Shown: piece after piece, positions 33,784 through 42,752 of the stretch | How positions within the stretch are numbered: position 1 is the stretch's first letter | Layout: every line of letters begins with the position of its first letter | Source: Streptomyces pluripotens | GTDB lineage: Bacteria > Actinomycetota > Actinomycetes > Streptomycetales > Streptomycetaceae | Assembly (NCBI RefSeq): GCF_000802245.2 | Contig: NZ_CP021080.1 | Location: 4,774,001-4,838,000, forward strand | Reading direction: 5' to 3' | DNA: 64,000 nt | Made by a program: the position numbers and the translations under genes | The notes under the pieces: model-generated | Seen by the model: only the letters and a program-made list of their open reading frames with translations | Databases searched by the model: none | What the model was told of the DNA's origin: nothing

Positions 33784-34770
33784 TCACATCCCCTTCACAC
33801 GGGCCACCGTGAACGGCGTCCGCGGCGTTCCCTGCCCCATCGGGCCGCCCTTGTCGAACTGGGAGCGGACGACCAGCAGACCGTGGTGATCGTGGGCCAG
33901 GGTGGTCGGGATCTGCAGGGCCGGGTCCGTGAACCGGCGCCTGAGGCGGGCGGTGGTGCCGTCGTGGGACAGGTGCCAGTGGGTGAGGGTGTTGCTCGCG
34001 TTGTGGGCGACCCACAGGGTGCCGTGCGCCAGCTCCAGGCCGTCTCCGTGCACCAGATCGCCACCGTGCAGGGCGACCTGCCGCATCGAGCCGGTGACCG
34101 AGTCGATCCGGTACAGGCCGCCGCCGGTCATGTCGACGACGAACAGCAGGCGTCCGGAGCGGTCCGCGGCGATGCCGTTCAGGGCGAACGTCCCGGGCTG
34201 GTGCGGGGGCAGCAGCCGGCTCAGGTCGTAGCGCGCGGTGAGGGGCGCGCCGCCGCCGCGGGCACGCAGCAGCTCGGCCGGGGTGACGCGGTACACCAGC
34301 GGACGCACGCTGTCGGTGGCGTAGGCCGTGCCGTCCGCGGTGATCACCAGGTCGTTCACGAAGCGCGGGTCGTCCTCCGGGACCTCGAAGCGGGCCAGCA
34401 GAGAGCGGTCGCGCAGGTCGTAGACGTCGATACCGGTGGTGGAGTCGATGACCCACAGTCGACCCGCGCGATCGGCCTTCAGGCCGTTGGCGGTGGTCCG
34501 GCCGTCGGTGCCCGCCGGCAGGAAGACCTCGGCGGCGCGGCTCTTGGCGGCGGCGCGGTAGACCGCTCCGGTGGTGTACGAGCCGACATACGCGTCGCCG
34601 GTGCGCGGGTCGAGGGCGATGCCCTCCGGATAGGCGTGCTCGTCGGGGAGGGTGAAGGCCGTGGAGATGCGGGGGCCGGTGGCCGCCAGGGCGGGCACGG
34701 GTGCCGCGGCGGTGAGGGCGGTGGCCGCGGCAGCGGTCAGGAACGTGCGGCGGTGCATCGAACGGGACAC
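33784..34770 (-). CDS. Secreted SMP-30/gluconolactonase-like beta-propeller
   Basis: 328 residues from the GTG at 34770, set by gagagg about 6 bases upstream. A twin-arginine signal (MHRRTFLTAAAATALTAAA, Ala-rich to ALAA) precedes propeller blades such as PEGIALDPRTGDAYVGSY, GLKADRAGRLWVIDS and NGIAADRSGRLLFVVD. Members hydrolyse lactones with a divalent metal. Divergent from the MarR gene and probably repressed by it through the palindrome at 34819-34834. Confidence 0.8.
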   Translation of the reverse strand: MSRSMHRRTFLTAAAATALTAAAPVPALAATGPRISTAFTLPDEHAYPEGIALDPRTGDAYVGSYTTGAVYRAAAKSRAAEVFLPAGTDGRTTANGLKADRAGRLWVIDSTTGIDVYDLRDRSLLARFEVPEDDPRFVNDLVITADGTAYATDSVRPLVYRVTPAELLRARGGGAPLTARYDLSRLLPPHQPGTFALNGIAADRSGRLLFVVDMTGGGLYRIDSVTGSMRQVALHGGDLVHGDGLELAHGTLWVAHNASNTLTHWHLSHDGTTARLRRRFTDPALQIPTTLAHDHHGLLVVRSQFDKGGPMGQGTPRTPFTVARVKGM

Positions 34771-34818
34771 GAGGAGCCTCTCGATTAGGTTACTCACTGT
34801 ATGTCAGATGCGAATATA

Positions 34819-34834
34819 GATTAGACCTCTAATC
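34819..34834. promoter_or_regulatory. MarR-type operator
   Basis: GATTAG-ACCT-CTAATC is a perfect palindrome in an AT-rich 100-base gap between the divergent SMP-30 and MarR genes. The length and symmetry fit a MarR dimer site. Confidence 0.6.
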
Positions 34835-34876
34835 ATTGACCATGGATTAAATCCCCGACGGATTACCCTGTTCCGG

Positions 34877-35326
34877 GTGACCTCCATGCCCGCGTCCGAG
34901 CGCCTCGGCTCCCACCTCAAGCGGGCCGAGCAGGCCCTCAGTGCGACCAAGGCCGCGGTGCTCAGGCCGGCCGGTCTGACGGTCGCCCAGTACGCTGCGC
35001 TGCTGCATCTCTCCGGCAACCCCGGTATCTCCGCGGCGGCACTGGCCCGGCTCTGCGGAGTCACCCCGCCCACAATGAACACGGTTCTGAAGAACCTTCA
35101 GGACCGTGAACTGATCGTCCGTACGCCGCACGAGTGGCACGGGAACGTCCTCGAGACACGTCTGACCGATGAGGGTCGTGCCGTCATGGTCGACGCCGAT
35201 GCACGCGCCGTTCGCGTCGAGCGGGCCCTGGCCGGCGAGTTCACCGACGAGGAGCGGGACACGCTGACCGCGCTGCTCGCGCGCTGCGTCAGGGTGTTGG
35301 AGGAGCAGCGTCCGGGACCGGCGTGA
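34877..35326 (+). CDS. MarR-family regulator
   Basis: 149 residues. Winged-helix core with AALLHLSGNPGISAAALARL, TMNTVLKNLQDRELIVRTPH and the wing GNVLETRLTDEGRAVM. The GTG at 34877 has no strong ribosome site; ATG 34886 is the alternative. Divergent from the lactonase gene; likely ligand-responsive repressor of both. Confidence 0.85.
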   Translation: MTSMPASERLGSHLKRAEQALSATKAAVLRPAGLTVAQYAALLHLSGNPGISAAALARLCGVTPPTMNTVLKNLQDRELIVRTPHEWHGNVLETRLTDEGRAVMVDADARAVRVERALAGEFTDEERDTLTALLARCVRVLEEQRPGPA

Positions 35327-35701
35327 CCTGACGCCGACGCCGATGCCGACGGGGGCGAAGGGGTAAGGGGGGGGCGAGGGATTGAGGGGGATCGTCGGGC
35401 AGGCGCTGATGTGCTGTGTCGCTTGCCGTGGCCGTGGTGGGCGCCTCCGGCGGCAGGAGCGGGTCCAGCCGCTGTGACGACCGTGCCGTTGTGCACTGTC
35501 GTCGTCCGCCACCCGCCGCGGGCTGGCCCGTTCGCGGCGCGGATGGCCTCGCCGACTCCCCGGTTTCCCCAGGAGGCCCCACCCTCGTTCCGTCACCCGG
35601 GTGTGTCCCGCTTACCATGCGCCCAGTCGTACGTCAGTTCAGTCGGCGGTCCGTCCGCCGGTCCTGCGCTGCAGCCGCCCGAACCAGGAGCACGGTAACC
35701 G
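35327..35701. other. Intergenic region, nothing recognised
   Basis: GC-rich, with a G-run (ggggggg near 35365) and no coding bias. It should hold the promoter of the following gene. Confidence 0.35.
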
Positions 35702-36931
35702 GTGTCCATACCTCCGCTTCCCAGCCCAGGCCAGCCGGCCGGGCCGTACGAGCCGCCTCGGCCGTACCCGCAGGCACCGAGCGCGCAAGGGCCTTACGAA
35801 GCGTCACCGTACTCGCAGCAGCAGGGCGGCCCGTCCGGTGTGCCGCCGTACCAACCGTGGGCGCAGGGCTACAGCCCGTACAACCGCCCGGCGCCCGTCA
35901 ACGGCCTCGCCATCGCCTCCCTCGTGCTCGGTGTGCTGTGCTTCCTGCCCGGTGTGGGGCTGCTGCTCGGGCTGGTCGCGCTGCGGCAGATCCGCCGGCG
36001 TGGCGAGCGCGGTACGGGACTGGCCGTCGGCGGCATGATCCTGTCCGGGATCGGGCTTGTGCTGTGGGTGCTGCTCTTCACCATGGGCAGCCCGTCGGGC
36101 CTTTGGCAGAGAGTCAAGGACGGTGCGCGCGGCAGCGTGAGCACCTCCCTGACCAAGGGTGAGTGCTTCGACGCGCCCGGCGGCGTACTGAGCGGCAGGC
36201 CCCGCGATTTCGACAAGGTGTCCTGTTCCGGCGAGCACGACGGTGAGGTCTTCGCCTCCTTCCGGCTGGACGACGGCCGCTACCCCGGTCAGCACTCGGT
36301 CACGAACACCGCCGACAAGCGCTGCTGGAGCCTTCAGGGCGACTACGCGATGGACAGCTGGGCGGTCCCGGAAGGCGTCGACGTGTACTACCTCACGCCG
36401 ACCGAGGAGAGCTGGACGGCCGGGGACCGTGAGGTCACCTGCGTGTTCGGCAACACGGACGCGAGCGCGAACCTGACCGGTTCGCTGCGCAACGACGAGT
36501 CCGTCCTCGACGCCGATCAGGTGGCCTATCTGAAGGCCGCCCACGTTCTCAACTCCGCATTGGACACGGCCCCCGACACGGCGCACACGGAGGGCGACCT
36601 GGCGAAGCGCGAGGCGTGGGCGGGCCGCGTGTCGGTCGCGCTGGAGCGGCAGGCCCGGATGTTGCGGGCCCACGACTGGCCCGACGACGCCGGCAAGCCG
36701 GTCGCCGTGCTGACCGCACGTCTGGACAAGGCGCGTGTGGAATGGGCGAAGGCCGCGAGGGCCAAGGATATGGACGCCTTCTACCAGCACTGCGACGCCG
36801 GGGCCAACCTGATCGACCCGCTGCAGACGGTCACCGCCCGGCAGGCACTGGGGCTGGCCACCACGCCGCCCTCGGGTGATGCCGGGCCCGCCGGCTCCGG
36901 GGGCGACGGCGACACCGGGTTGCAGGTGTGA
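35702..36931 (+). CDS. DUF4190 / septum-formation family membrane protein
   Basis: 409 residues, GTG start. A Pro/Tyr/Gln-rich cytoplasmic N-terminus (residues 1-65) is followed by two spans (LAIASLVLGVLCFLPGVGLL and LAVGGMILSGIGLVLWVLLF) forming the DUF4190 hairpin. The extracytoplasmic domain has paired Cys (KGECFDAPGG, VSCSGEHDGEVFASF, RCWSLQGDY, VTCVFGN) of the septum-formation family. A helical C-terminal domain follows. Located at the cell envelope; role not established. Confidence 0.75.
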   Translation: MSIPPLPSPGQPAGPYEPPRPYPQAPSAQGPYEASPYSQQQGGPSGVPPYQPWAQGYSPYNRPAPVNGLAIASLVLGVLCFLPGVGLLLGLVALRQIRRRGERGTGLAVGGMILSGIGLVLWVLLFTMGSPSGLWQRVKDGARGSVSTSLTKGECFDAPGGVLSGRPRDFDKVSCSGEHDGEVFASFRLDDGRYPGQHSVTNTADKRCWSLQGDYAMDSWAVPEGVDVYYLTPTEESWTAGDREVTCVFGNTDASANLTGSLRNDESVLDADQVAYLKAAHVLNSALDTAPDTAHTEGDLAKREAWAGRVSVALERQARMLRAHDWPDDAGKPVAVLTARLDKARVEWAKAARAKDMDAFYQHCDAGANLIDPLQTVTARQALGLATTPPSGDAGPAGSGGDGDTGLQV

Positions 36932-37165
36932 CCGGACCCGCGGGGGAGGGGCGAGCATCTGGGGAGAGGCGTGCATCTGCGTCTGCGAGCGCATGACCGG
37001 GGGAGCGCAGGTACGTGTGAGCGGCGCTATACGGGGGAGGACGCCTGGGTAAAGCCCTCCCCCACCACATGTCATCACATCGAGTGATTCTCTGCCCTTT
37101 GCTTGCGTGGCACAACCCACGGTTGCCAGTCTGTTGCTGTCTGTACAACCTGATGGGAGCGGCCA

Positions 37166-37918
37166 GTGGCTTTCGGTGAGCAGCCGGCGTACCTGCGTGT
37201 CGCAGGTGATCTCCGCAAGAAGATCGTCGACGGTTCACTGCCGCCCCACACCCGCCTCCCCTCCCAAGCGCGCATCCGCGAGGAGTACGGCGTCTCGGAC
37301 ACCGTCGCGCTGGAGGCTCGCAAGGTGCTGATGGCCGAGGGTCTGGTCGAGGGCCGCTCCGGCTCGGGGACGTATGTGCGCGAGCGGCCAGTGCCCCGGC
37401 CGGTCGCGCGCTCCGGGTTCCGTCCGGCTGGCGGCGCCACGCCTTTCCGGCAGGAGCAGGCCGACGCCTCGGTGCGCGGCACCTGGGAGTCCAGTAGCGA
37501 GCAGGCGGAGGCCGGGGCCGTCGTTGCGGACCGGCTGGCGATCCAGGCCGGTGACCGGGTCATGCGTACCAGATACCTGTTCCGTGAGGGCGGTGAGCCG
37601 ATGATGCTCTCCACCTCCTGGGAACCGCTGGCCATCACCGGCCGCACCCCAGTGATGTTGCCCGAGGAGGGTCCGCTCGGAGGCATGGGCGTGGTCGAGC
37701 GGATGCGTGCCATCGACGTCATCGTGGACAACGTCACCGAGGAGGTCGGCGCCCGCCCTGGCCTCGCCGAGGAGCTGAACCTGCTCGGGGGTGTCCCGGG
37801 CCATGTGGTCCTGGTCGTCCACCGGACGTACTTCGCCTCCGGCCGCCCGGTGGAGACCGCCGACGTGGTGATTCCAGCCGACCGGTACCGGGTGGCCTAC
37901 CACCTGCCCGTGAAGTGA
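37166..37918 (+). CDS. GntR-family regulator (HutC/UTRA type)
   Basis: 250 residues, GTG start with gggag upstream. The N-terminal winged helix YLRVAGDLRKKIVDGSLPP to GSGTYVRER is followed from about residue 95 by a UTRA-type ligand domain (VMRTRYLFREGGEPMMLSTS). The neighbouring 230-base gap upstream contains ctgtctgtacaacctgatg, a plausible self-operator. Resembles KorSA-like regulators but no element genes adjoin. Confidence 0.8.
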   Translation: MAFGEQPAYLRVAGDLRKKIVDGSLPPHTRLPSQARIREEYGVSDTVALEARKVLMAEGLVEGRSGSGTYVRERPVPRPVARSGFRPAGGATPFRQEQADASVRGTWESSSEQAEAGAVVADRLAIQAGDRVMRTRYLFREGGEPMMLSTSWEPLAITGRTPVMLPEEGPLGGMGVVERMRAIDVIVDNVTEEVGARPGLAEELNLLGGVPGHVVLVVHRTYFASGRPVETADVVIPADRYRVAYHLPVK

Positions 37919-38352
37919 CGGGGTCTGGTGCCGCGGGTGACGGCCCGTGGGTCCGTGCTTCGGTGTGATATGCGAGCGGGTGTCCGTGCTCCCCTCCGCG
38001 TGAGCTAGCGCACACCCCTGTCGTGCTCTGCCGGTGGGTGCCCGGGAGGCGCGACCCTGCCCAGGGCTTGGTGGGCCGCAGCAATCCGGCCGTTTTCCCA
38101 GGTGGGTCCAGCTGCCGCAGACGGCCTCTGACCCGAGACAGCGCCGCTCGCGACGGCGCATTCGGCCTCGTGCGCCCCCTGGGTTCTGGCTGGTTGCGTA
38201 CCTCTTTGTGAAAAGGCGTATTCGCTCTGTGAAGGTAGGGCGTACGCTCAGGCATATGCGGATTGCGGTTTCCTTAGCAGGAGTGCTGCAAGGGCCCGGA
38301 ACGGGAAGACGGTGGGGCGGTGCGAGATGGAGCTGCGGGGGCGGTGGGGGCC
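37919..38352. other. Intergenic region with a direct repeat near its end
   Basis: No gene seen. The only structure noted is the imperfect 21-base-period repeat at 38207-38248. Confidence 0.35.
38207..38248 (+). promoter_or_regulatory. Imperfect direct repeat upstream of the SPOR gene
   Basis: tgtgaaaaggcgtattcgct and tgtgaaggtagggcgtacgc begin 21 bases apart, two helical turns. They lie about 105 bases before the start at 38353. A regulator-binding role is inferred. Confidence 0.3.
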
Positions 38353-38544
38353 ATGAGTGAGAGCGCGGTCTCCCTGCCCTGGATCGTGATACGGCAGGAC
38401 GACAACGGCAATCGCTACCGCGTCGGCCGGTATGCGACGCGGGCCGAGGCTCAGAAGATCGCTGACAGCCTCGACGACCACGGGCACAAGCAGCTGTACT
38501 GGGTCGAGCGCATCGGCCAGAACGGGGACGGCGTCCACAACTGA
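38353..38544 (+). CDS. SPOR-domain small protein
   Basis: 63 residues from ATG 38353. WIVIRQDDNGNRYRVGRYAT, then AEAQKIADSLDDHG and YWVERI, fits a minimal SPOR domain, which binds denuded septal peptidoglycan. There is no signal peptide, so the cellular location is uncertain. 30 bases before the MutT-like gene. Confidence 0.7.
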   Translation: MSESAVSLPWIVIRQDDNGNRYRVGRYATRAEAQKIADSLDDHGHKQLYWVERIGQNGDGVHN

Positions 38545-38574
38545 CCAGCTGCGCCCTCCCGTAGGCTCCGCCTC

Positions 38575-39012
<438 letters not shown>

Positions 39013-39372
39013 CCCGGCGCCCCCTCGCCCCGGTGCCCGCCCGCCTGACGTCTGCACGGGGCGGTCATGCGCACTGGCCCGGTGTCCGCGTAGCCGGCGT
39101 CCGAGTCTGTCCAGCGTCCGTGCCTCGCCCCGACCGGTGCCGACACGGGCTCATGTCCCAGCCTCATGTCGCCCTGGAACCCGCGCGGGTTCGGGGGCCG
39201 CACCGACAGGCCCGGCCGTCACGTCGGGGTTGACGCTCACGGCGGCCGGGTGTGCGCCTCGTACGCCGTTCGTGCCACTGTGCGCCCTCCCGCGCGGTAC
39301 TGCGCGCCGAATATCGGGTATGTGCCCATTAACCCCAAGAAACCGGACACATGTGGCTCGTTGGCCTGGGAA
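39013..39372. other. Intergenic region, nothing recognised
   Basis: No gene is supported. In-frame upstream codons of the next gene include a GTG at 39322 that could be a longer start. Confidence 0.3.
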
Positions 39373-39780
39373 GTGATCGGCGTGATCGAGACCGGTGGCG
39401 ACCGCGCCGAGTGGTCCTTTCCCGCGGAACCCGGCGCTGTGCGCACCGCGCGGACCGCGGTGCGTGGCCAATTGCACCGCTGGGACCTCGATGGCCTGGC
39501 CGACCTCACCACGTTGCTGGTCAGCGAACTGGTCACCAACTCGCTCCGGCATGCCACCGGCCCCATCGGCGTACGGCTGGTGCGTCCCACCGTGCTCGAC
39601 GGCACGCTGCTGGTGGAGGTCTCCGACCCGCTCCCAGACCCACCGCGTGAGCGCGTCGCCCGGCCCGAGGACGAGAGTGGACGCGGCCTGCAGCTGGTCG
39701 CCGGGTCCTCGCAACGCTGGGGCACCCGGCCCGGGCCGAGCGGAAAGACCGTCTGGTTCGAGCTGGCGGTGCCAGGGTGA
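39373..39780 (+). CDS. Anti-sigma-type ATP-binding protein (RsbW/SpoIIAB-like)
   Basis: 135 residues from the GTG at 39373; GTG 39382 and 39322 are alternatives. HATPase motifs: N box LLVSELVTNSLRHATG, G1 DESGRGLQLV and GKTVWFEL near the end. Streptomyces has many such proteins acting as anti-sigma or partner-switch kinases. The next gene carries the same domain at its C-terminus together with a phosphatase, so the pair may share a pathway. Confidence 0.75.
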   Translation: MIGVIETGGDRAEWSFPAEPGAVRTARTAVRGQLHRWDLDGLADLTTLLVSELVTNSLRHATGPIGVRLVRPTVLDGTLLVEVSDPLPDPPRERVARPEDESGRGLQLVAGSSQRWGTRPGPSGKTVWFELAVPG

Positions 39781-40069
39781 GACGGGCGCACCCCGGAGTG
39801 TGCGGGATGCGCAGGGTGCACAGGGTGCGCATCGGCCGGCATGTCGTACGCCCTGTGCCCCGGGTCGGCGCCCGGTCCAGGAGCACGTGATTCGACGGTG
39901 TGTTCCCTGGTTAGAAGAGTGAAAGTGTGGTCACTGACCGGTCTGAAAACTGCCTGGACCGAGCTGTGATCGTGAACACCGTGTTGCGCGGCGCCGTAGT
40001 GCTGGATACTGCGGGCAGCCGCCCCCGGTGACCGGTGCCGGACGCGGTGAGCTGGAGGGGACGGTTCGC

Positions 40070-42712
40070 GTGGGCGAGATACCAGCGAAGGCCACGGAGT
40101 CCGAGGACCCGTCGGACGGCGCGAGGAGCCAGGCCGCAGGGGGCGCCGCAGTACCCGGCGACGCCATGTGGCAGAGCAGTCCCCCCGGTTCGATCTACGA
40201 CTACATCAGGGTTGCGTCCTTCTCCATCAGTCCCGGCGGCCTGGTCGAACAGTGGAGCCTGCGTGCAGAGCAGATCTTCGGTATCCCCGCCGAACGCGCC
40301 GTCGGGTTGGACCCCATAGAGGCGTTCGTCGACCCCGACCTCCACGAGCGCGGCCAGCGCAAGATGGCCGAAATCCTCGACGGACGTGAGTGGACCGGAG
40401 CCGTGCCTTTCCGGATGCCGGACGGACCTGACGGAACGCGGGGGGAGGAGGGGCTGGCCGAGCTCTACGTCATGCCCACGCGCACCGTCGAAGGTGACAA
40501 GGCCGCCGTCTGTGTCGTCGTGGACGTCCGCACCCTGCGCAGCATCGAGACCGACCTTGCCGCATCGCAGGCGATCTTTGGCCAGTCGCCCTTTGGATTC
40601 CTTCTGATCGATACCGATTTGAGGGTCCGCCGGGCCAATGAGCGGTTCGCCTCCCTCTTCGGCGGAGCTTCGGAAGAGCACCAGGGCAAGGGTGTTCACG
40701 ACTATCTGCCGAGGGGCGAGGCAGAGCGGGTTTCGGCTACCCTGCGACGGGTGTTGGAGACGGGCGAGTCCGTCACCGACATGCACGTGACCGGCTTCGT
40801 GCCCGGTTCCGAGGAGCGCAGGCACTGGTCGGTCAACCTCTACCGCGTGCACAGCGGCAGCGGTCGGCCCATCGGTATCGCCTGGCTCGGCATCGACATC
40901 ACCGCGCGTCGCGCCGCCGCCCGCGAGGCTGCCGCCGCCCGGCGCAACCTCGCCCTGCTCAACGAGGCCGGTGCCCGCATAGGCAACTCCCTCGATCTGG
41001 AGACCACCGCCCGCGAACTCCTCGACGTGGTCGTCCCCGGTTTCTGCGACCTCGCCACCGTCGACCTCTACCAGAGCCTGCTGGCCGGCGACGACGCCCC
41101 GCCCGGACTCGCCGATGGCAGCGCCGAACTGCGGCGTGTCGCCTTTGCCAGTGCCGTTTCCGACGCGCCCTTCAGCGGCTCCGGCGAGCGTGTCGCGGTC
41201 GGTGCGGTGCACCACTTCCCCTTCAGCTCGCCGTGCGCCGACGCCCTGCGCACCGCCCGCCCGCGGCGCGTTCCCGCCGAGGAAGGCGGCCTCGTGCAGT
41301 CCACGCTGGCCGTGCCGATGGTCGCCCACGACACGGTCGTCGGCCTGGCCCAGTTCGCGCGGACGAAGGGCAGCGAGCCCTTCGGCGACCGCGACCGGGA
41401 CCTCGCGGTGGAACTGGCCGCGCGTGCTGCGGTCTGCATCGACAACGCGCGTCTTTACCGTCGTGAGCACGAACGCGCACTGATACTGCAACGGTCCCTG
41501 CTCCCGCCCGGCGACCCCGAAGCCTCCGGCCTGGACATCGCCTGCCGCTACCTGCCCGGCAACGCGGCGACGGAGGTCGGCGGCGACTGGTTTGACGTCA
41601 TCGAACTCCCCGGTCACCGCACGGCATTGGTGGTCGGTGATGTGATGGGGAGGGGGCTTCGGGCGGCCGTGGCCATGGGGGAACTCCGCACGGCGGTACG
41701 CACCTTGGCCCTGCTGGACCTCGAACCGGCCGAGGTACTGTCCGCCCTGGACGAGATCGCGCGGGGTCTCGGTGCCCCGGGTGGCGTGCAGCAGGCCACC
41801 CGGACGGCCCGGCAGCCCCGTGACGCCGACCTCTCTGAGGTGTACCTGGCGACCTGCGTCTACGCGGTCTACGACTCCGTGACCAGACGCTGCACCTTCG
41901 CCAACGCCGGCCACCTGCCCCCGGTCCTGGTCGAGCCGGGCGAGCCCGCGCTGATGCTCGACGTGCCCCCTGGTATGCCGCTCGGCGTGGGCGGCGAACC
42001 CTTCGAGGAGGTCGAGGTCGAGCTTGCGGAGGGTGCTCTTCTGGCCCTTTACACCGATGGCCTGGTCGAGTCCCGCGACCATCCGCTGGACGAGGGCCTG
42101 CAGGCATTCCTGGGGGCGCTGACTGATCCCGCCCGCCCGTCACCCGGTCACCACCCCTGGACGACGGCGCCGCACGCCGGCAGCCACAGAGATCTGGAGG
42201 ACGTCTGTGATCACGTCCTCAACACCCTCGACACCCACCACGGCGAAGACGACATCGCGCTGCTGATGGCCCGTGTCCAGGGGCTGCCCGCGGACTCCGT
42301 CGGCGACTGGACGCTCCCGCGGGAGCCGCGCAGCGTGGGGCGGGCCCGCGAGTACGCACGCGCCCAACTGCTCAACTGGGCCCTGGAGCCCTTGGCCGAC
42401 ACGGCGGAACTGTTGGTCAGCGAGCTGGTGACGAACGCACTGCGGTACGGCGAAGGGGAGATCAGGCTCCGGCTGCTGCTGGACCGGACACTGGTGTGCG
42501 AGGTGTGGGACTCCGGACTGGTCCAGCCCAGACGGCGGCGTGCGCGGGACACGGACGAGGGGGGCCGGGGCCTGCAACTGGTCGGGCTGCTCAGCGCGGC
42601 GTGGGGATCGCGGCGGACACCCCGCGGCAAGACGGTGTGGTTCGAGCTTCCGCTGCCGGGCGGGGGGAGCGGGCTCACCGATCCAGCGGAGGCCCTGCTG
42701 AGCCTGTTCTGA
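40070..42712 (+). CDS. PAS-GAF-PP2C (SpoIIE-type) phosphatase with C-terminal HATPase
   Basis: 880 residues from the GTG at 40070, chosen for ggagggg 9 bases upstream; GTG 40028 is poorer. Order: PAS-like (SISPGGLVEQWSLRAEQIFG), second PAS (QSPFGFLLIDTDLRVRRANE), GAF (LLNEAGARIGNSLDLETTAR), PP2C/SpoIIE with GGDWFDVIEL and VVGDVMGRGLRAAVAMG carrying the metal Asp residues, then HATPase with LVSELVTNALRYG and DEGGRGLQLVG. Likely a sensor in a partner-switching pathway that dephosphorylates an anti-anti-sigma factor. Confidence 0.88.
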   Translation: MGEIPAKATESEDPSDGARSQAAGGAAVPGDAMWQSSPPGSIYDYIRVASFSISPGGLVEQWSLRAEQIFGIPAERAVGLDPIEAFVDPDLHERGQRKMAEILDGREWTGAVPFRMPDGPDGTRGEEGLAELYVMPTRTVEGDKAAVCVVVDVRTLRSIETDLAASQAIFGQSPFGFLLIDTDLRVRRANERFASLFGGASEEHQGKGVHDYLPRGEAERVSATLRRVLETGESVTDMHVTGFVPGSEERRHWSVNLYRVHSGSGRPIGIAWLGIDITARRAAAREAAAARRNLALLNEAGARIGNSLDLETTARELLDVVVPGFCDLATVDLYQSLLAGDDAPPGLADGSAELRRVAFASAVSDAPFSGSGERVAVGAVHHFPFSSPCADALRTARPRRVPAEEGGLVQSTLAVPMVAHDTVVGLAQFARTKGSEPFGDRDRDLAVELAARAAVCIDNARLYRREHERALILQRSLLPPGDPEASGLDIACRYLPGNAATEVGGDWFDVIELPGHRTALVVGDVMGRGLRAAVAMGELRTAVRTLALLDLEPAEVLSALDEIARGLGAPGGVQQATRTARQPRDADLSEVYLATCVYAVYDSVTRRCTFANAGHLPPVLVEPGEPALMLDVPPGMPLGVGGEPFEEVEVELAEGALLALYTDGLVESRDHPLDEGLQAFLGALTDPARPSPGHHPWTTAPHAGSHRDLEDVCDHVLNTLDTHHGEDDIALLMARVQGLPADSVGDWTLPREPRSVGRAREYARAQLLNWALEPLADTAELLVSELVTNALRYGEGEIRLRLLLDRTLVCEVWDSGLVQPRRRRARDTDEGGRGLQLVGLLSAAWGSRRTPRGKTVWFELPLPGGGSGLTDPAEALLSLF

Positions 42713-42729
42713 GGGGGCCCGGGCCCCTC
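42711..42729. terminator. Hairpin between convergent genes
   Basis: gagggg / cccctc with a 7-base GC loop spans the SpoIIE-type gene stop and lies before the convergent gene at 42753. Short stem, so moderate support. Confidence 0.4.
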
Positions 42730-42752
42730 GGGACGCGCCCCCCGGGGCTCGG

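Noticed and set aside
39911..42082. A 723-codon minus-strand open frame opposite the SpoIIE-type phosphatase
   Set aside because: Shadow of the plus-strand gene, which has full domain motifs in order.
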